Origin: Paracoccus halophilus | GTDB lineage: Bacteria > Pseudomonadota > Alphaproteobacteria > Rhodobacterales > Rhodobacteraceae | Direction of reading: 5' to 3' | NCBI RefSeq assembly: GCF_000763905.1 | Contig: NZ_JRKN01000018.1 | Span: 1 to 64,000 of the forward strand | DNA length: 64,000 nt | Shown: one piece after another, positions 15,552-23,858 of the stretch | How the letters are laid out: every line of letters begins with the position of its first letter | How positions within the stretch are numbered: the stretch's first letter is position 1 | Program-made: the position numbers and the translations under genes | The notes under the pieces: model-generated | Database searches by the model: none | Told to the model about the DNA's origin: nothing | Seen by the model: the letters and a program-made list of their open reading frames with translations, nothing else

Positions 15552-16388
15552 TCAGGGCTGCAGCAGCGCGGCGCGGAAATCCACGTCCGACAGCACCACC
15601 TCTTTCGCGCCCAGTTCCGCCGCCCGCGACAGCGCGCGCGAGGTCTGGGTCTGCGCGAACTCGACCGCCTGCGCCAGCGCCCGGCCGCGTCCCAGGCCGG
15701 CGACGATCAGCCCGGCGAACAGATCCCCCGTGCCCGCCATGGCGACCGGCAGATGCGGCGTCGGGTGGCGGCTGATGCCGCCGGGGGCGAGGATCACGGT
15801 TTCCAGCATGCCCGGCAGCGTCTCGGCCAATGCGCAGCCGGTGGCGACCAGCGTCGCCCCGGGTGCCATGCGCAGCGCTTTTGCCGCGCGCGGCAGGTCG
15901 GCCAGGTCGCGGATCGGCTGGCCGGTCAGATAGCCGATCTCGAACGGGTTCGGACTGGCGATATCGGCCAGCGGCAGAAGCCTGTCCCTGAGCACCTGGG
16001 CAATCGCCTCGGGGACGTAGAGTCCGGGGGCCTCGTCCCCCATCACCGGGTCGCAGAAATAGCGAAGGCGCGGGTTCGCGGTCTTCGCGCGGGCGACGAA
16101 ATCCGCGATCATATCGGCGATTTCGACCGAGCCGATATAGCCGGTCAGGATGAAATCGGCGCGCTGCGGCAGGGCGCGGTCCCAGGCGCCCTGCAGCAGG
16201 TCGGCAAAGAAATCGGCGGGCAGGGCCCTTCCGCGCAGCGTCGGATATTCGGGCGTGTTCGAGAACACGACCGTGGGGATCGCCGCGACCTCGAGCCCTG
16301 CGGCCTGCATCGGAAAGACGGCGGCGGAATTGCCGACATGGCCCAGAACCACCTGGCTCTGGATCGAGATGACCAGAGGCGGGGTCAT
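15552..16388 (-). CDS. pdxY: Pyridoxal kinase (PdxY/PdxK type)
   Basis: This 278-residue ribokinase-fold enzyme phosphorylates pyridoxal to pyridoxal 5'-phosphate in the salvage pathway. Landmarks are ISIQSQVVLGHVGNSAAVFPMQ at the N-terminus (substrate lid of pyridoxal kinases), TGYIGS, CDPVMGDE, SPNPFEIGYLTG, and the C-terminal ATP/catalytic motif AGTGDLFAGL with its catalytic Asp. The start overlaps the stop of the MOSC gene by ATGA, so the two are coupled. Confidence 0.93.
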   Translation of the reverse strand: MTPPLVISIQSQVVLGHVGNSAAVFPMQAAGLEVAAIPTVVFSNTPEYPTLRGRALPADFFADLLQGAWDRALPQRADFILTGYIGSVEIADMIADFVARAKTANPRLRYFCDPVMGDEAPGLYVPEAIAQVLRDRLLPLADIASPNPFEIGYLTGQPIRDLADLPRAAKALRMAPGATLVATGCALAETLPGMLETVILAPGGISRHPTPHLPVAMAGTGDLFAGLIVAGLGRGRALAQAVEFAQTQTSRALSRAAELGAKEVVLSDVDFRAALLQP

Positions 16389-17125
16389 GCGCCCCCCTCC
16401 AGCCGTTTCGACCAGTCCTCGACGCGTCCGCTTTCAAGGCGGCGGCGGGCATGGCGGCGCCAGCCCTCGGCCAGCAGATCCAGCCCGGCGATGCCCTGAA
16501 GCTCGGTCAGGTTCATCCGGTCCACGTAAAGCGCCCGCCACAGCCGGTGGAGCGTCCAGTCCGGCGCGAGGCGGTCGATCAGCTCCAGCCGGTCGCCCGG
16601 CGCCACCCGGCCCGGTTGCAGGACGCGGTAATACCAGCCCGTCCGGCCGCTGTCCTGAACCCGCCGCGCTATGTCCGGCACGCCGAAACGATGCGACAGT
16701 TTCCAGCAGGGCTGTCGCCCCTGGCTGACCTGGATCAGCGCGCCGCCGAGCCGGAAGACATCGCCGACCGCGACGGTCTTTTCGGTCATGCCCAAGGTCG
16801 AGAGATTCTCTCCAAAAGCGCCGGGGGCATCCAGCAAGGCCGCTGTTTCCTTCATGCCCGGCTGTTCGATCGCAGGCGTACCCCCCGTCGGGACGGGGTC
16901 CTGTGATGCGAGTTCGGCCCGCCATGCCGGGTAGTGATCGAACGGGTAGTGATGCACCGCCTTTTCCGGCCCGCCATGCACGCGCCGGTCGGCCTGTTCG
17001 TCGCCGTCGAGCCCTTCGGGGCCAAGGTGCAGGGGCTGCGTGACCGGCTGCTTGTCGATGCCGCTTTTCTGGTCGCTGCCGGGCAGGGGCGCGGCGCGGC
17101 CGGTCAACAGGGTTATTGCGGGCAT
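16385..17125 (-). CDS. MOSC-domain protein (YiiM-like)
   Basis: The 246-residue protein resembles YiiM. It has an N-terminal region followed by the MOSC core with RVHGGPEKAVHHYPFDHY, GAFGENLST, GDVFRLGGALIQVSQGRQPC (the cysteine expected to bind the molybdenum cofactor) and WKLSHRFG. YiiM-type proteins reduce N-hydroxylated compounds using Moco. The ATG at 17125, preceded by GAGG, is preferred over longer frames. It is the first gene of a two-gene minus-strand operon with pdxY; the functional link between the two is not obvious. Confidence 0.85.
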   Translation of the reverse strand: MPAITLLTGRAAPLPGSDQKSGIDKQPVTQPLHLGPEGLDGDEQADRRVHGGPEKAVHHYPFDHYPAWRAELASQDPVPTGGTPAIEQPGMKETAALLDAPGAFGENLSTLGMTEKTVAVGDVFRLGGALIQVSQGRQPCWKLSHRFGVPDIARRVQDSGRTGWYYRVLQPGRVAPGDRLELIDRLAPDWTLHRLWRALYVDRMNLTELQGIAGLDLLAEGWRRHARRRLESGRVEDWSKRLEGGA

Positions 17126-17274
17126 GACATCCTCGGGCGTTATTCCTCGACAGATTAGCCAAAGCGCGCCCGGGCTCAAGAGCGCCCCTTGGGCGGGGCG
17201 CGCTTGCAATCAGGGCCGCGGGTCTTGCGCGGATCCCGCGCCGCCGCCGGCGACGGGGTCGGCATTTGTCACGC

Positions 17275-17312
17275 GAGTCACGGAACTGTCGTGATTCCGA
17301 CGCCGAACTGTC
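17275..17312 (+). promoter_or_regulatory. Candidate PHO box upstream of alkaline phosphatase
   Basis: CTGTC occurs at 17286 and again at 17308, 22 bases (two 11-base PhoB units) apart. The in-phase positions 17275 and 17297 carry the weaker forms GAGTC and CCGAC. This matches the 11-base direct-repeat layout of PhoB sites, and it sits about 70 bases before the start of a PhoA-family gene. A further CTGTC at 17341 is also in phase (33 bases on). PhoB control is inferred. Confidence 0.5.
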
Positions 17313-17378
17313 ACCTGCGCCAGCTACGCGGAAAATGCGCCTGTCTTGGCGCCGCATTCCAGTTTTCCCGAGGACCCC

Positions 17379-18878
17379 ATGAAAATCCAACTTCATACGC
17401 TGATGGCTGGCGCATCCGTTCTGGCGCTGGCTTCGATGGCCACGGCGCAGGACAATCTGCCGCAGGCCGATGATTCCTACTTCATGGCTGCGCAGGAAGA
17501 GCTCGCCCGCAAGATCGCCGACCAGCCGAATGTCGGCAGGGCGAAAAACGTCGTGCTGTTCGTCGTCGACGGCATGTCGATCCCGACCATCTCGGCCGCC
17601 CGCATCTTCGAAGGGCAGAGCCGCGGTGTCGACGGCGAATCGAACGTGCTCGCGTTCGAGGAACTGCTGCCCTATACGGCGCTGTCCAAGACCTATACCC
17701 ATGACGCGCAGGTCGCCGATTCCGCGCCGACCGCGACCGCCATCGTTTCGGGCATCAAGTCGCTGAACGGCACCATCGGCGTCGACCAGAACACCAAGCT
17801 GGAGGATTGCGCCAGCCAGAAGGGCAACGAGGTCACCACGATCTTCGAACTGGCCGAGGCGGCCGGGCTGTCCACCGGCGTCGTCTCGACCGCGCGCATC
17901 ACCCATGCGACGCCGGCCGCGACCTATGCCAAGGTCGCCGGGCGCGACTGGGAAGCCGACAGCGATCTGTCCGAAGAAGCGGTGCAGAACCAGTGCAAGG
18001 ACATTGCCGCGCAGCTGATCGACTGGCCTGCCGGCGACGGGTTCGAGGTCATTCTGGGCGGCGGCCGCAGCAATTTCATGCTCGACAGCCAGGCCGATCC
18101 CGAGGACAGTTCCAAGACCGGATCGCGCAAGCAGCGCGACCTGGTGGCGGAATGGACCGCGGCGCATAATGACGGCGCCTATGTCTGGAACAAGGAGCAG
18201 TTCGACGCCATCGACATGGCCAATACCAACCGCGTCCTTGGCCTGTTCAACGCCAGCCACATGCAATACGAGGCCGACCGCGAGGGCGATGCCGGGGGCG
18301 AGCCCTCGCTGGCCGAAATGTCCTCGAAGGCGATCGACATGCTGTCGAGGGATGAGGACGGCTTTGTGCTGATGGTCGAAGCCGGCCGCGTCGATCACGC
18401 CCACCATGCCGGCAATGCCGCCCGCGCGCTGATGGATACGGTCGAGGTCGCCGCGGCCGTTCAGGCTGTCTATGAAAAGGTTGATCCGGCCGAGACGCTG
18501 ATCATCCTGACCGCCGACCATTCCCACACCATGGCCTTTTCCGGCTATCCGGCGCGCAACAACCCGATCCTCGGGATTGCAGGCACTGCCGATGACGAAA
18601 AGCCCTATACCACGCTGGGCTATGCCAACGGCCCCGGCGCCAAGGCCGAGGGCGGGCGCGACGACCTGACCAATACCGACACCACCGCGCTGGACTATCT
18701 GCAGCAGGCGCTGGTGCCGCTGGAGGAAAGCGAAACCCATGCCGGCGACGATGTGGCGATCTTTGCTCAGGGGCCCTGGGCGCATCTGTTCCACGGCACG
18801 GTCGAGCAGAACCTGATCTATCATGTCATGGAGCAGGCCACCGGCCTGGCCACCCGCGCGGCGCTGTCCGCCATGTAA
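17379..18878 (+). CDS. phoA: Alkaline phosphatase (PhoA family)
   Basis: The 499-residue secreted enzyme hydrolyses phosphomonoesters in the periplasm. A signal peptide covers about residues 1-23 (ending ATAQ). Active-site landmarks are VLFVVDGMSIPT (first metal Asp), ADSAPTATAIVSG with the nucleophile Ser115, EAGRVDHAHHAGN, and TADHSHT. The length is typical. The ATG at 17379 follows GAGGA. It is a single-gene unit, with a PHO-box-like array upstream and a strong terminator downstream, consistent with phosphate-starvation induction. Confidence 0.93.
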   Translation: MKIQLHTLMAGASVLALASMATAQDNLPQADDSYFMAAQEELARKIADQPNVGRAKNVVLFVVDGMSIPTISAARIFEGQSRGVDGESNVLAFEELLPYTALSKTYTHDAQVADSAPTATAIVSGIKSLNGTIGVDQNTKLEDCASQKGNEVTTIFELAEAAGLSTGVVSTARITHATPAATYAKVAGRDWEADSDLSEEAVQNQCKDIAAQLIDWPAGDGFEVILGGGRSNFMLDSQADPEDSSKTGSRKQRDLVAEWTAAHNDGAYVWNKEQFDAIDMANTNRVLGLFNASHMQYEADREGDAGGEPSLAEMSSKAIDMLSRDEDGFVLMVEAGRVDHAHHAGNAARALMDTVEVAAAVQAVYEKVDPAETLIILTADHSHTMAFSGYPARNNPILGIAGTADDEKPYTTLGYANGPGAKAEGGRDDLTNTDTTALDYLQQALVPLEESETHAGDDVAIFAQGPWAHLFHGTVEQNLIYHVMEQATGLATRAALSAM

Positions 18879-18905
18879 TCCAGCCCCGGACCGGGTAATC
18901 CGATC

Positions 18906-18940
18906 GCGCCGCCGGGCCAGCAGCCCGGCGGCGCTTTTCC
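18906..18940 (+). terminator. Intrinsic terminator of the alkaline phosphatase gene
   Basis: A perfect 12-bp GC stem (18906-18917 with 18923-18934) closes a 5-base CAGCA loop and is followed directly by TTTT. It starts 27 bases after the stop codon. Confidence 0.9.
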
Positions 18941-19057
18941 GTCCGCCGCCACCGCGCGCCGCCCCGTTACGGCCTGCCCTGCGCCTGCGGCCGATTGCCC
19001 CTTTCGCCGATCGGCGTTTTCTGGCACCTGAGGCGGCACGGATTTCATGGCGGGCGG

Positions 19058-19516
19058 ATGGTCGCGTTGCAGGCAGGGAAACAGGGCTGGCCGGGTCGCC
19101 CCGCGGTGACGCGGGTCCGCTTGCTTGCGCTGCGGCCGGTGACGCGCCTGCTGGGCTGGCTGGGCGTGCTGCCCTTTGTGCTGCTGTCGCTGATCGTGCA
19201 GGGCGCGATGCTGGACCGCGATCCGGTCGGCGGCGTGACGATGGTACTTTGCGCCGGGGGCGAGACGGTCGAGATGATCATGGCCGCCGATGGCAGCCTG
19301 CGCCACAAGACCGCCGAGGACGAACTTCCGCATGGCGACGCGCCGCGTTGCGACTGGGCCGCGCATGCGCAGCCGCTGCTCGGGGCCGGGGGCCTTGCCG
19401 GGCCGGCCATGGCGGCGGTCGTTTTGCCGCTGCGCTTCTCGTTGCGGGTGCCGGGGCATCTGCGGCGGATGGACCTGCCCGTGCCCTCGGCGCGGGACCC
19501 GCCCGCCGCCGTCTGA
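19058..19516 (+). CDS. Small membrane protein of the copper cluster (DUF2946-like)
   Basis: From the ATG at 19058 the product is about 152 residues: a basic N-terminus, one clear membrane helix (LLGWLGVLPFVLLSLIVQGAML), then MVLCAGGETVEMIMAADG and a later Cys-Asp-Trp. This layout resembles DUF2946-type proteins, which often sit next to copper-handling genes. The start is uncertain: ATG 19058 and GTG 19106 are both possible, and neither has a strong ribosome site. PCu(A)C and SCO genes follow in the same direction. Confidence 0.55.
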   Translation: MVALQAGKQGWPGRPAVTRVRLLALRPVTRLLGWLGVLPFVLLSLIVQGAMLDRDPVGGVTMVLCAGGETVEMIMAADGSLRHKTAEDELPHGDAPRCDWAAHAQPLLGAGGLAGPAMAAVVLPLRFSLRVPGHLRRMDLPVPSARDPPAAV

Positions 19517-19588
19517 ATCCATCGTGAAGCTCCGCGCGGCGATCTGCCGGCGGATGAGAATGCAACCGATATCAGACGAGCAAAGACA

Positions 19589-20146
19589 ATGAAGACATAT
19601 CTGATCGGGGTGCTTTGCGCCTCGGCCCTTGGGGTGACCGCCCTGCCGGCAAGCGCCTGCGAAGCGCATGAGGCCGGCCATACGAACAGCCATGCCGCCG
19701 CGCCGGCTGCGGCCGGTGCCTCGGTCACGCTGGGCGATCTGACGCTGTCGGGCGGCTTCAGCCGCGCGACGCCGCCGCGCGCGCCGGTCGCGGGCGGTTT
19801 CCTGACCATTGCCAATGCCGGCGCCGCCGACCGGCTGGTCTCGGCCAGCGCCGAGGAGATCGCCGGCCGGACCGAGATCCATGAAATGCAGATGCAGGGC
19901 GATGTCATGCGGATGCGCGAACTGCCCGACGGGCTGCCGATTCCGGCGGGCGCCTCGGTTGAACTGCGGCCGGGCGGGCTGCATATCATGTTCCGAGAAC
20001 TGAAACGCCCGCTGACCGAGGGCGAGACGATCAAGCTCATGCTGGTCTTTGAAAAGGCCGGCGAGGTGGAACTGCCGCTGCTTGTCGGGCCGCTGAACGC
20101 GCGCCCCTCGGGTGCGGGCAAAGGGGGGAGCGATGTCGGGAACTGA
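19589..20146 (+). CDS. Periplasmic copper chaperone PCu(A)C
   Basis: This 185-residue secreted protein delivers Cu(I) to the CuA or CuB site of cytochrome oxidase together with SCO. It has a signal peptide (about 1-24), a short His-containing linker, and the PCu(A)C beta domain. The copper ligands are visible as HEMQMQGDVMRM followed about 20 residues later by GGLHIMF, the family's H-M-x(10)-M-x(21)-H-x-M pattern. The 3' end overlaps the SCO gene by 14 bases, so the two are coupled. Confidence 0.92.
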   Translation: MKTYLIGVLCASALGVTALPASACEAHEAGHTNSHAAAPAAAGASVTLGDLTLSGGFSRATPPRAPVAGGFLTIANAGAADRLVSASAEEIAGRTEIHEMQMQGDVMRMRELPDGLPIPAGASVELRPGGLHIMFRELKRPLTEGETIKLMLVFEKAGEVELPLLVGPLNARPSGAGKGGSDVGN

Positions 20147-20753
20147 AGCCAGATCAGGCCTGCGCCGCCTGCGCTATCTGCTCTGGGGGCTGGCCCTTGT
20201 GGCGCTGGCCGGCTTCGGCTGGCTGAAATACGGCCCCGCCGGCGATATCGGGATCACCGATCCGGGCACCAGCCAGCTTGGCCTGGGCGACTATCGGCTG
20301 CAGGCCACGGATGGCAGCGAATTCTCGCAGCAGACGCTGAAGGGCAAGCCCTCGGCGGTGTTCTTCGGCTTTACCAACTGCCCCGATGTCTGCCCGACCA
20401 CGCTGGGGGATATCGCCGGCTGGCGGGAACAGCTGGGCGAGCGGGCCGAAAACCTGCGCGTCTTTTTCGTGACCGTGGACCCCGAACGCGATCCGGTCGG
20501 GGTGCTGGAAGAATATGTCTCGTGGGTGCCGGGCGTGATCGGCGTCTCGGGATCGCCCGAGGAAATCGCCAAGGCGGTCAAGGCGTTCCGGATCTATGCC
20601 CGCAAGGCCCCGACCGAAGGGGGCGGCTACGCCATGGATCATTCCTCGAGCGTGCTGCTGTTCGACGGCGAGGGGGAATTCGCCGGGCTGATCGGCTATC
20701 AGGAGGAAACCGCGCGGGCGATGGCCAGCCTGAACAGCCTGCTGGGCGGCTGA
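20133..20753 (+). CDS. SCO1/SenC-type copper-binding oxidase assembly protein
   Basis: The 206-residue protein has one N-terminal membrane anchor (about 12-30) and a periplasmic thioredoxin-like domain. The copper ligands are seen as CPDVCPTT (CxxxC) and, near residue 170, the His of MDHSSSVLLFD. SCO proteins reduce or metallate the CuA site of cytochrome c oxidase. The ATG at 20133 has a GGGGGGAG site and lies inside the end of the PCu(A)C gene. An intrinsic terminator follows. Confidence 0.93.
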   Translation: MSGTEARSGLRRLRYLLWGLALVALAGFGWLKYGPAGDIGITDPGTSQLGLGDYRLQATDGSEFSQQTLKGKPSAVFFGFTNCPDVCPTTLGDIAGWREQLGERAENLRVFFVTVDPERDPVGVLEEYVSWVPGVIGVSGSPEEIAKAVKAFRIYARKAPTEGGGYAMDHSSSVLLFDGEGEFAGLIGYQEETARAMASLNSLLGG

Positions 20754-20759
20754 CTTGCG

Positions 20760-20800
20760 GCGGCGCCGGGTTCGCCCGGCGCCGCTGGCTTTCGCTTCGG
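20760..20800 (+). terminator. Terminator after the SCO gene
   Basis: An 11-bp perfect stem (GCGGCGCCGGG with CCCGGCGCCGC) closes a TTCG tetraloop, followed by CTTTCGCTTCGGCTTTTCG, which contains short T runs. It starts 6 bases after the SCO stop. Confidence 0.75.
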
Positions 20801-20867
20801 CTTTTCGTCAAGGATTGTTCCCCGCCCCCCGGCCGTGCTAGCCCGCGCGGCGAACAGGGAGGTAGCT

Positions 20868-21998
20868 TTGATCCTTTGCGAATTCGGCCCCGGACGGGCG
20901 CCCTGCATGTTCCGGGATCCCGATGAGACGGTGCTGGCCACGCATCCCGACGAGGTCGCGCCGGCGCTGGAACGGCTTGAGGCGCGGCGCCGCGCCGGGG
21001 CATGGATTGCGGGCTACCTGTCCTATGAGCTGGGCTATGCGCTTGAGCCGGTGCTGGCGCCGCTGATGCCCGGCGACCGTCGCTGGCCGCTGCTGGCGTT
21101 CAGCGTCCACCGTGACGGGCCGCGGCCGATGCCGGCGCTGCCTTCGGGCGATGCGGCGCGGCTGTCCCCGTTGCGCCCGCTGATCGGGCAAGACAATTAC
21201 GACCGCGCATTCGCGCGCACGCGCGACTATATCGCGGCGGGGGATTGCTATCAGATCAACCTGACATTTCCACTTGGCGCGCGGCTGGTTTCGGGCAGCG
21301 CGCTGGACCTCCATGCGGCGCTGGCCGCGCGCCAGCCGGTCGGTTACGGCGCATATCTGGACATGGGGCAGGGGCCGGTCATCGTCTCGCGCTCGCCCGA
21401 GCTGTTCGTGCGGCTCGACGCGCGGGGCGCGATCGAGGCGCGGCCGATGAAGGGCACCGCGCCGCGCGATCCCGATCCCACGCGGGACGCGGCGCTGGCG
21501 GCGGGACTGGCCGCCTCGGCCAAGAACCGGGCCGAGAACCTGATGATCGTGGACCTGCTGCGCAACGATATCGCGCGCATCTCGCGGGTCGGCTCGGTCC
21601 GGGTGCCCGAGCTGTTCGCGGTGGAAACCTATGCGACCCTCCATCAGATGACCTCGCGCGTGGTCGGCCAGCTTGCCCGGCCGGCGGATCTGGGCGCGCT
21701 GCTGCGCGCGCTGTTTCCCTGCGGCTCGATCACCGGCGCGCCCAAGATCCGCGCCATGCAGATCATCCGCGAGGTCGAGCCCTTTGCCCGCGGCGTCTAT
21801 TGCGGCAGCATCGGCTGGATGGCGCCGGACGGCCGCGCGGAATTCTCGGTCGCGATCCGCACGCTGTCGGTCTGGCCCGATGGCCGGGTGGTGCTGAATG
21901 CGGGCGGCGGCGTGGTGCAGGATTCGACGCCCGAGGGCGAATGGGAGGAGGCGCTGTGGAAGACCCGTTACGCGCAGGCGCTGGCGACCCCGGCCTGA
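20868..21998 (+). CDS. pabB: Aminodeoxychorismate synthase component I
   Basis: The 376-residue enzyme of folate synthesis converts chorismate to 4-amino-4-deoxychorismate with ammonia from a PabA-type subunit. The chorismate-binding fold is clear: GDCYQINLTF, SRSPELFVRLDARGAIEARPMKGTAPR, NRAENLMIVDLLRNDI, FPCGSITGAPKIRAM and GGGVVQDSTPEGEW. The start is a TTG at 20868, set by GGGAGG five bases upstream; no ATG fits. The 3' end overlaps the next gene by 43 bases. No pabA is present in the window. Confidence 0.93.
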   Translation: MILCEFGPGRAPCMFRDPDETVLATHPDEVAPALERLEARRRAGAWIAGYLSYELGYALEPVLAPLMPGDRRWPLLAFSVHRDGPRPMPALPSGDAARLSPLRPLIGQDNYDRAFARTRDYIAAGDCYQINLTFPLGARLVSGSALDLHAALAARQPVGYGAYLDMGQGPVIVSRSPELFVRLDARGAIEARPMKGTAPRDPDPTRDAALAAGLAASAKNRAENLMIVDLLRNDIARISRVGSVRVPELFAVETYATLHQMTSRVVGQLARPADLGALLRALFPCGSITGAPKIRAMQIIREVEPFARGVYCGSIGWMAPDGRAEFSVAIRTLSVWPDGRVVLNAGGGVVQDSTPEGEWEEALWKTRYAQALATPA

Positions 21999-22591
21999 AG
22001 CTGATCGAGACCGTGCTCTGGGACGGGGCGTCCTGTCCGCGGATCGCGGGCCATCTGGCGCGGCTGAGCGGCAGCGCCGCGCGGCTGGGCTGGCCCTGCG
22101 ATATCGCGGCGGCCCGCGCCGCGCTGACCGGCCCGCCGGGCCAGCCGGCGCGGTTGCGGCTGACGCTGGACCGCGCCGGCGGGATCGAGGTGACGCGCGC
22201 GGCGCTGCCGGTCTCGCCCGCCGAATGGCGGCTGGCGCTGGCGCCGCTGCGGCTGGCCTCGGGCGATCCATGGCTGCGCATCAAGACCACGCGCCGGGCC
22301 GGCTATGACGAGGCGCGCGCGGCAATGCCGGACGGGATCGAAGAGCTGATCCTGCTCAACGAACGCGACGAGGTCTGCGACGGCACCATCACCACGGTTT
22401 TCTTTGACCGGGGGCAGGGATTGCGCACGCCTCCGCTGTCCTCGGGCCTGCTGGCCGGGGTACTGCGGACCGAGCTCCTGGCGTGTGGCGCGTGCCGCGA
22501 AGAGGTTCTCATGGCCGCCGATCTGCCGCTTGTGCGCCTGTGGGTGGGCAATGCCCTGCGCGGCCTGATTCCGGCGCTTTGGCGCGGCTGA
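21956..22591 (+). CDS. pabC: Aminotransferase class IV, probable aminodeoxychorismate lyase
   Basis: The 211-residue PLP-fold protein would convert aminodeoxychorismate to 4-aminobenzoate. Landmarks are LIETVLWDG and RIAGHLARLSGSAARLGW at the N-terminus, IKTTRRAGYDEAR with the likely PLP lysine, and EELILLNERDEVCDGTITTVFF. The GTG at 21956 follows GGAGGAG inside the end of pabB, so the genes overlap by 43 bases in different frames. Position after pabB supports PabC over a branched-chain aminotransferase. Confidence 0.85.
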   Translation: MEDPLRAGAGDPGLKLIETVLWDGASCPRIAGHLARLSGSAARLGWPCDIAAARAALTGPPGQPARLRLTLDRAGGIEVTRAALPVSPAEWRLALAPLRLASGDPWLRIKTTRRAGYDEARAAMPDGIEELILLNERDEVCDGTITTVFFDRGQGLRTPPLSSGLLAGVLRTELLACGACREEVLMAADLPLVRLWVGNALRGLIPALWRG

Positions 22592-22805
22592 GGCCATGGT
22601 TTGAAAAACGGACCGCAAGCAGCGGGTTTTCCGGAACGATTTCCCTATTGATCCCCGGTTTGCCGTCATTCCAAGAATTATCATTGCCCCTGCGCCGGCG
22701 ATCCGCTACCAGCCCCCTCTCACAGGGTCCGGGACTGTCCGGGCCAGCCGGGTGCCGCGCCCTGCCGCGCGACCCAAGCAACGCGGGCGGAATGGGAGGG
22801 GCCAT

Positions 22806-23858
22806 ATGCTCGATCTGACATCCATCCGGGACGAACTGGCCCGGCATTACGATCTGGAACCCTCGGTGGAACTGGCCGCGAGCATGGCCGATATCCATGC
22901 CCGCATGGACCGCGTCATGCCCTGGCCGGACTGGGCGATTCACGCGCCCTATGTCGCCGCGATCAACCGGCTCAAACGCGAACGCAATGCCGTGGTTCTG
23001 GCGCATAACTACATGACGCCGCAGATCTATCACGGCATTTCCGATGTGGTCGGCGACAGCCTGCATCTGGCGATCAAGGCGACCGAGGTCGAGGCCGATG
23101 TGATCGTGCAATGCGGCGTGCATTTCATGGCCGAGACATCCAAGATCCTGAACCCCGCCAAGACCGTGCTGATGCCCGACATGGAGGCCGGCTGTTCGCT
23201 GGCCGAAAGCATCACCGCCGAGGGCATCGCCGAAATGCGCGCCCGGTTCCCCGGCGCGCCGGTGGTCAGCTATGTGAACACCACCGCCGAGGTCAAGGCC
23301 GCGTCCGATATCTGCTGCACCTCGGCCAATGCCGCCCAGATCGTCGCCGCGGTCGAGGGCGACACGGTGATCATGACACCCGACAAATGGCTGGCGCAGA
23401 ACGTCGCGAAAAAGGTGCCGCAAAAGCGCGTGGTCTGGTGGGATGGCGCCTGCGTCGTGCATGAACGCTTCACCGCCCAGGACCTGCGCGATTTCCGCGA
23501 CTGGAATCCGGGTCTGAGGATCATCGCCCATCCCGAATGCCCGCCCGAAGTGGTGGATGAGGCCGATTACGCCGGCTCGACCGCGAATATCCAGGACTGG
23601 GTGGAAAAAGAGCGGCCGAAACAGGTGATGCTGGTCACCGAATGCTCGATGGCGGCGAATATCTCGGATGCCAACCCGGAAGTCGAGTTCCTGGGCCCCT
23701 GCAACATGTGCCCCTATATGCAGAAGATCACGCTGGAAAAGGTGCTGTGGTCGCTGCATTCCATGACCGGCGCGGTCGAGGTCGATCCCTCGGTTGCCGA
23801 TCGCGCGCGGCTCGCGGTGCAGCGCATGATCGACCTGTCGCGGCGTCTGGCGGCCTGA
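22806..23858 (+). CDS. nadA: Quinolinate synthase A
   Basis: The 350-residue [4Fe-4S] enzyme condenses iminoaspartate with dihydroxyacetone phosphate to quinolinate in NAD synthesis. Visible landmarks are AVVLAHNYMTPQIYH, the VQCGVHFMAE cysteine, DMEAGCSLAES, YVNTTAEVKAASD, and the C-terminal GPCNMCPYM, which supplies another cluster ligand. GGGAGGGG precedes the ATG at 22806. The stop shares one base with the nadB start (TGATG). Confidence 0.96.
   Translation: MLDLTSIRDELARHYDLEPSVELAASMADIHARMDRVMPWPDWAIHAPYVAAINRLKRERNAVVLAHNYMTPQIYHGISDVVGDSLHLAIKATEVEADVIVQCGVHFMAETSKILNPAKTVLMPDMEAGCSLAESITAEGIAEMRARFPGAPVVSYVNTTAEVKAASDICCTSANAAQIVAAVEGDTVIMTPDKWLAQNVAKKVPQKRVVWWDGACVVHERFTAQDLRDFRDWNPGLRIIAHPECPPEVVDEADYAGSTANIQDWVEKERPKQVMLVTECSMAANISDANPEVEFLGPCNMCPYMQKITLEKVLWSLHSMTGAVEVDPSVADRARLAVQRMIDLSRRLAA

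Noticed and set aside
22660..22684. TTGCCG and TATCAT as the nadA promoter
   Set aside because: The 13-base spacing is not compatible with standard promoters, and no regulator site could be recognised.
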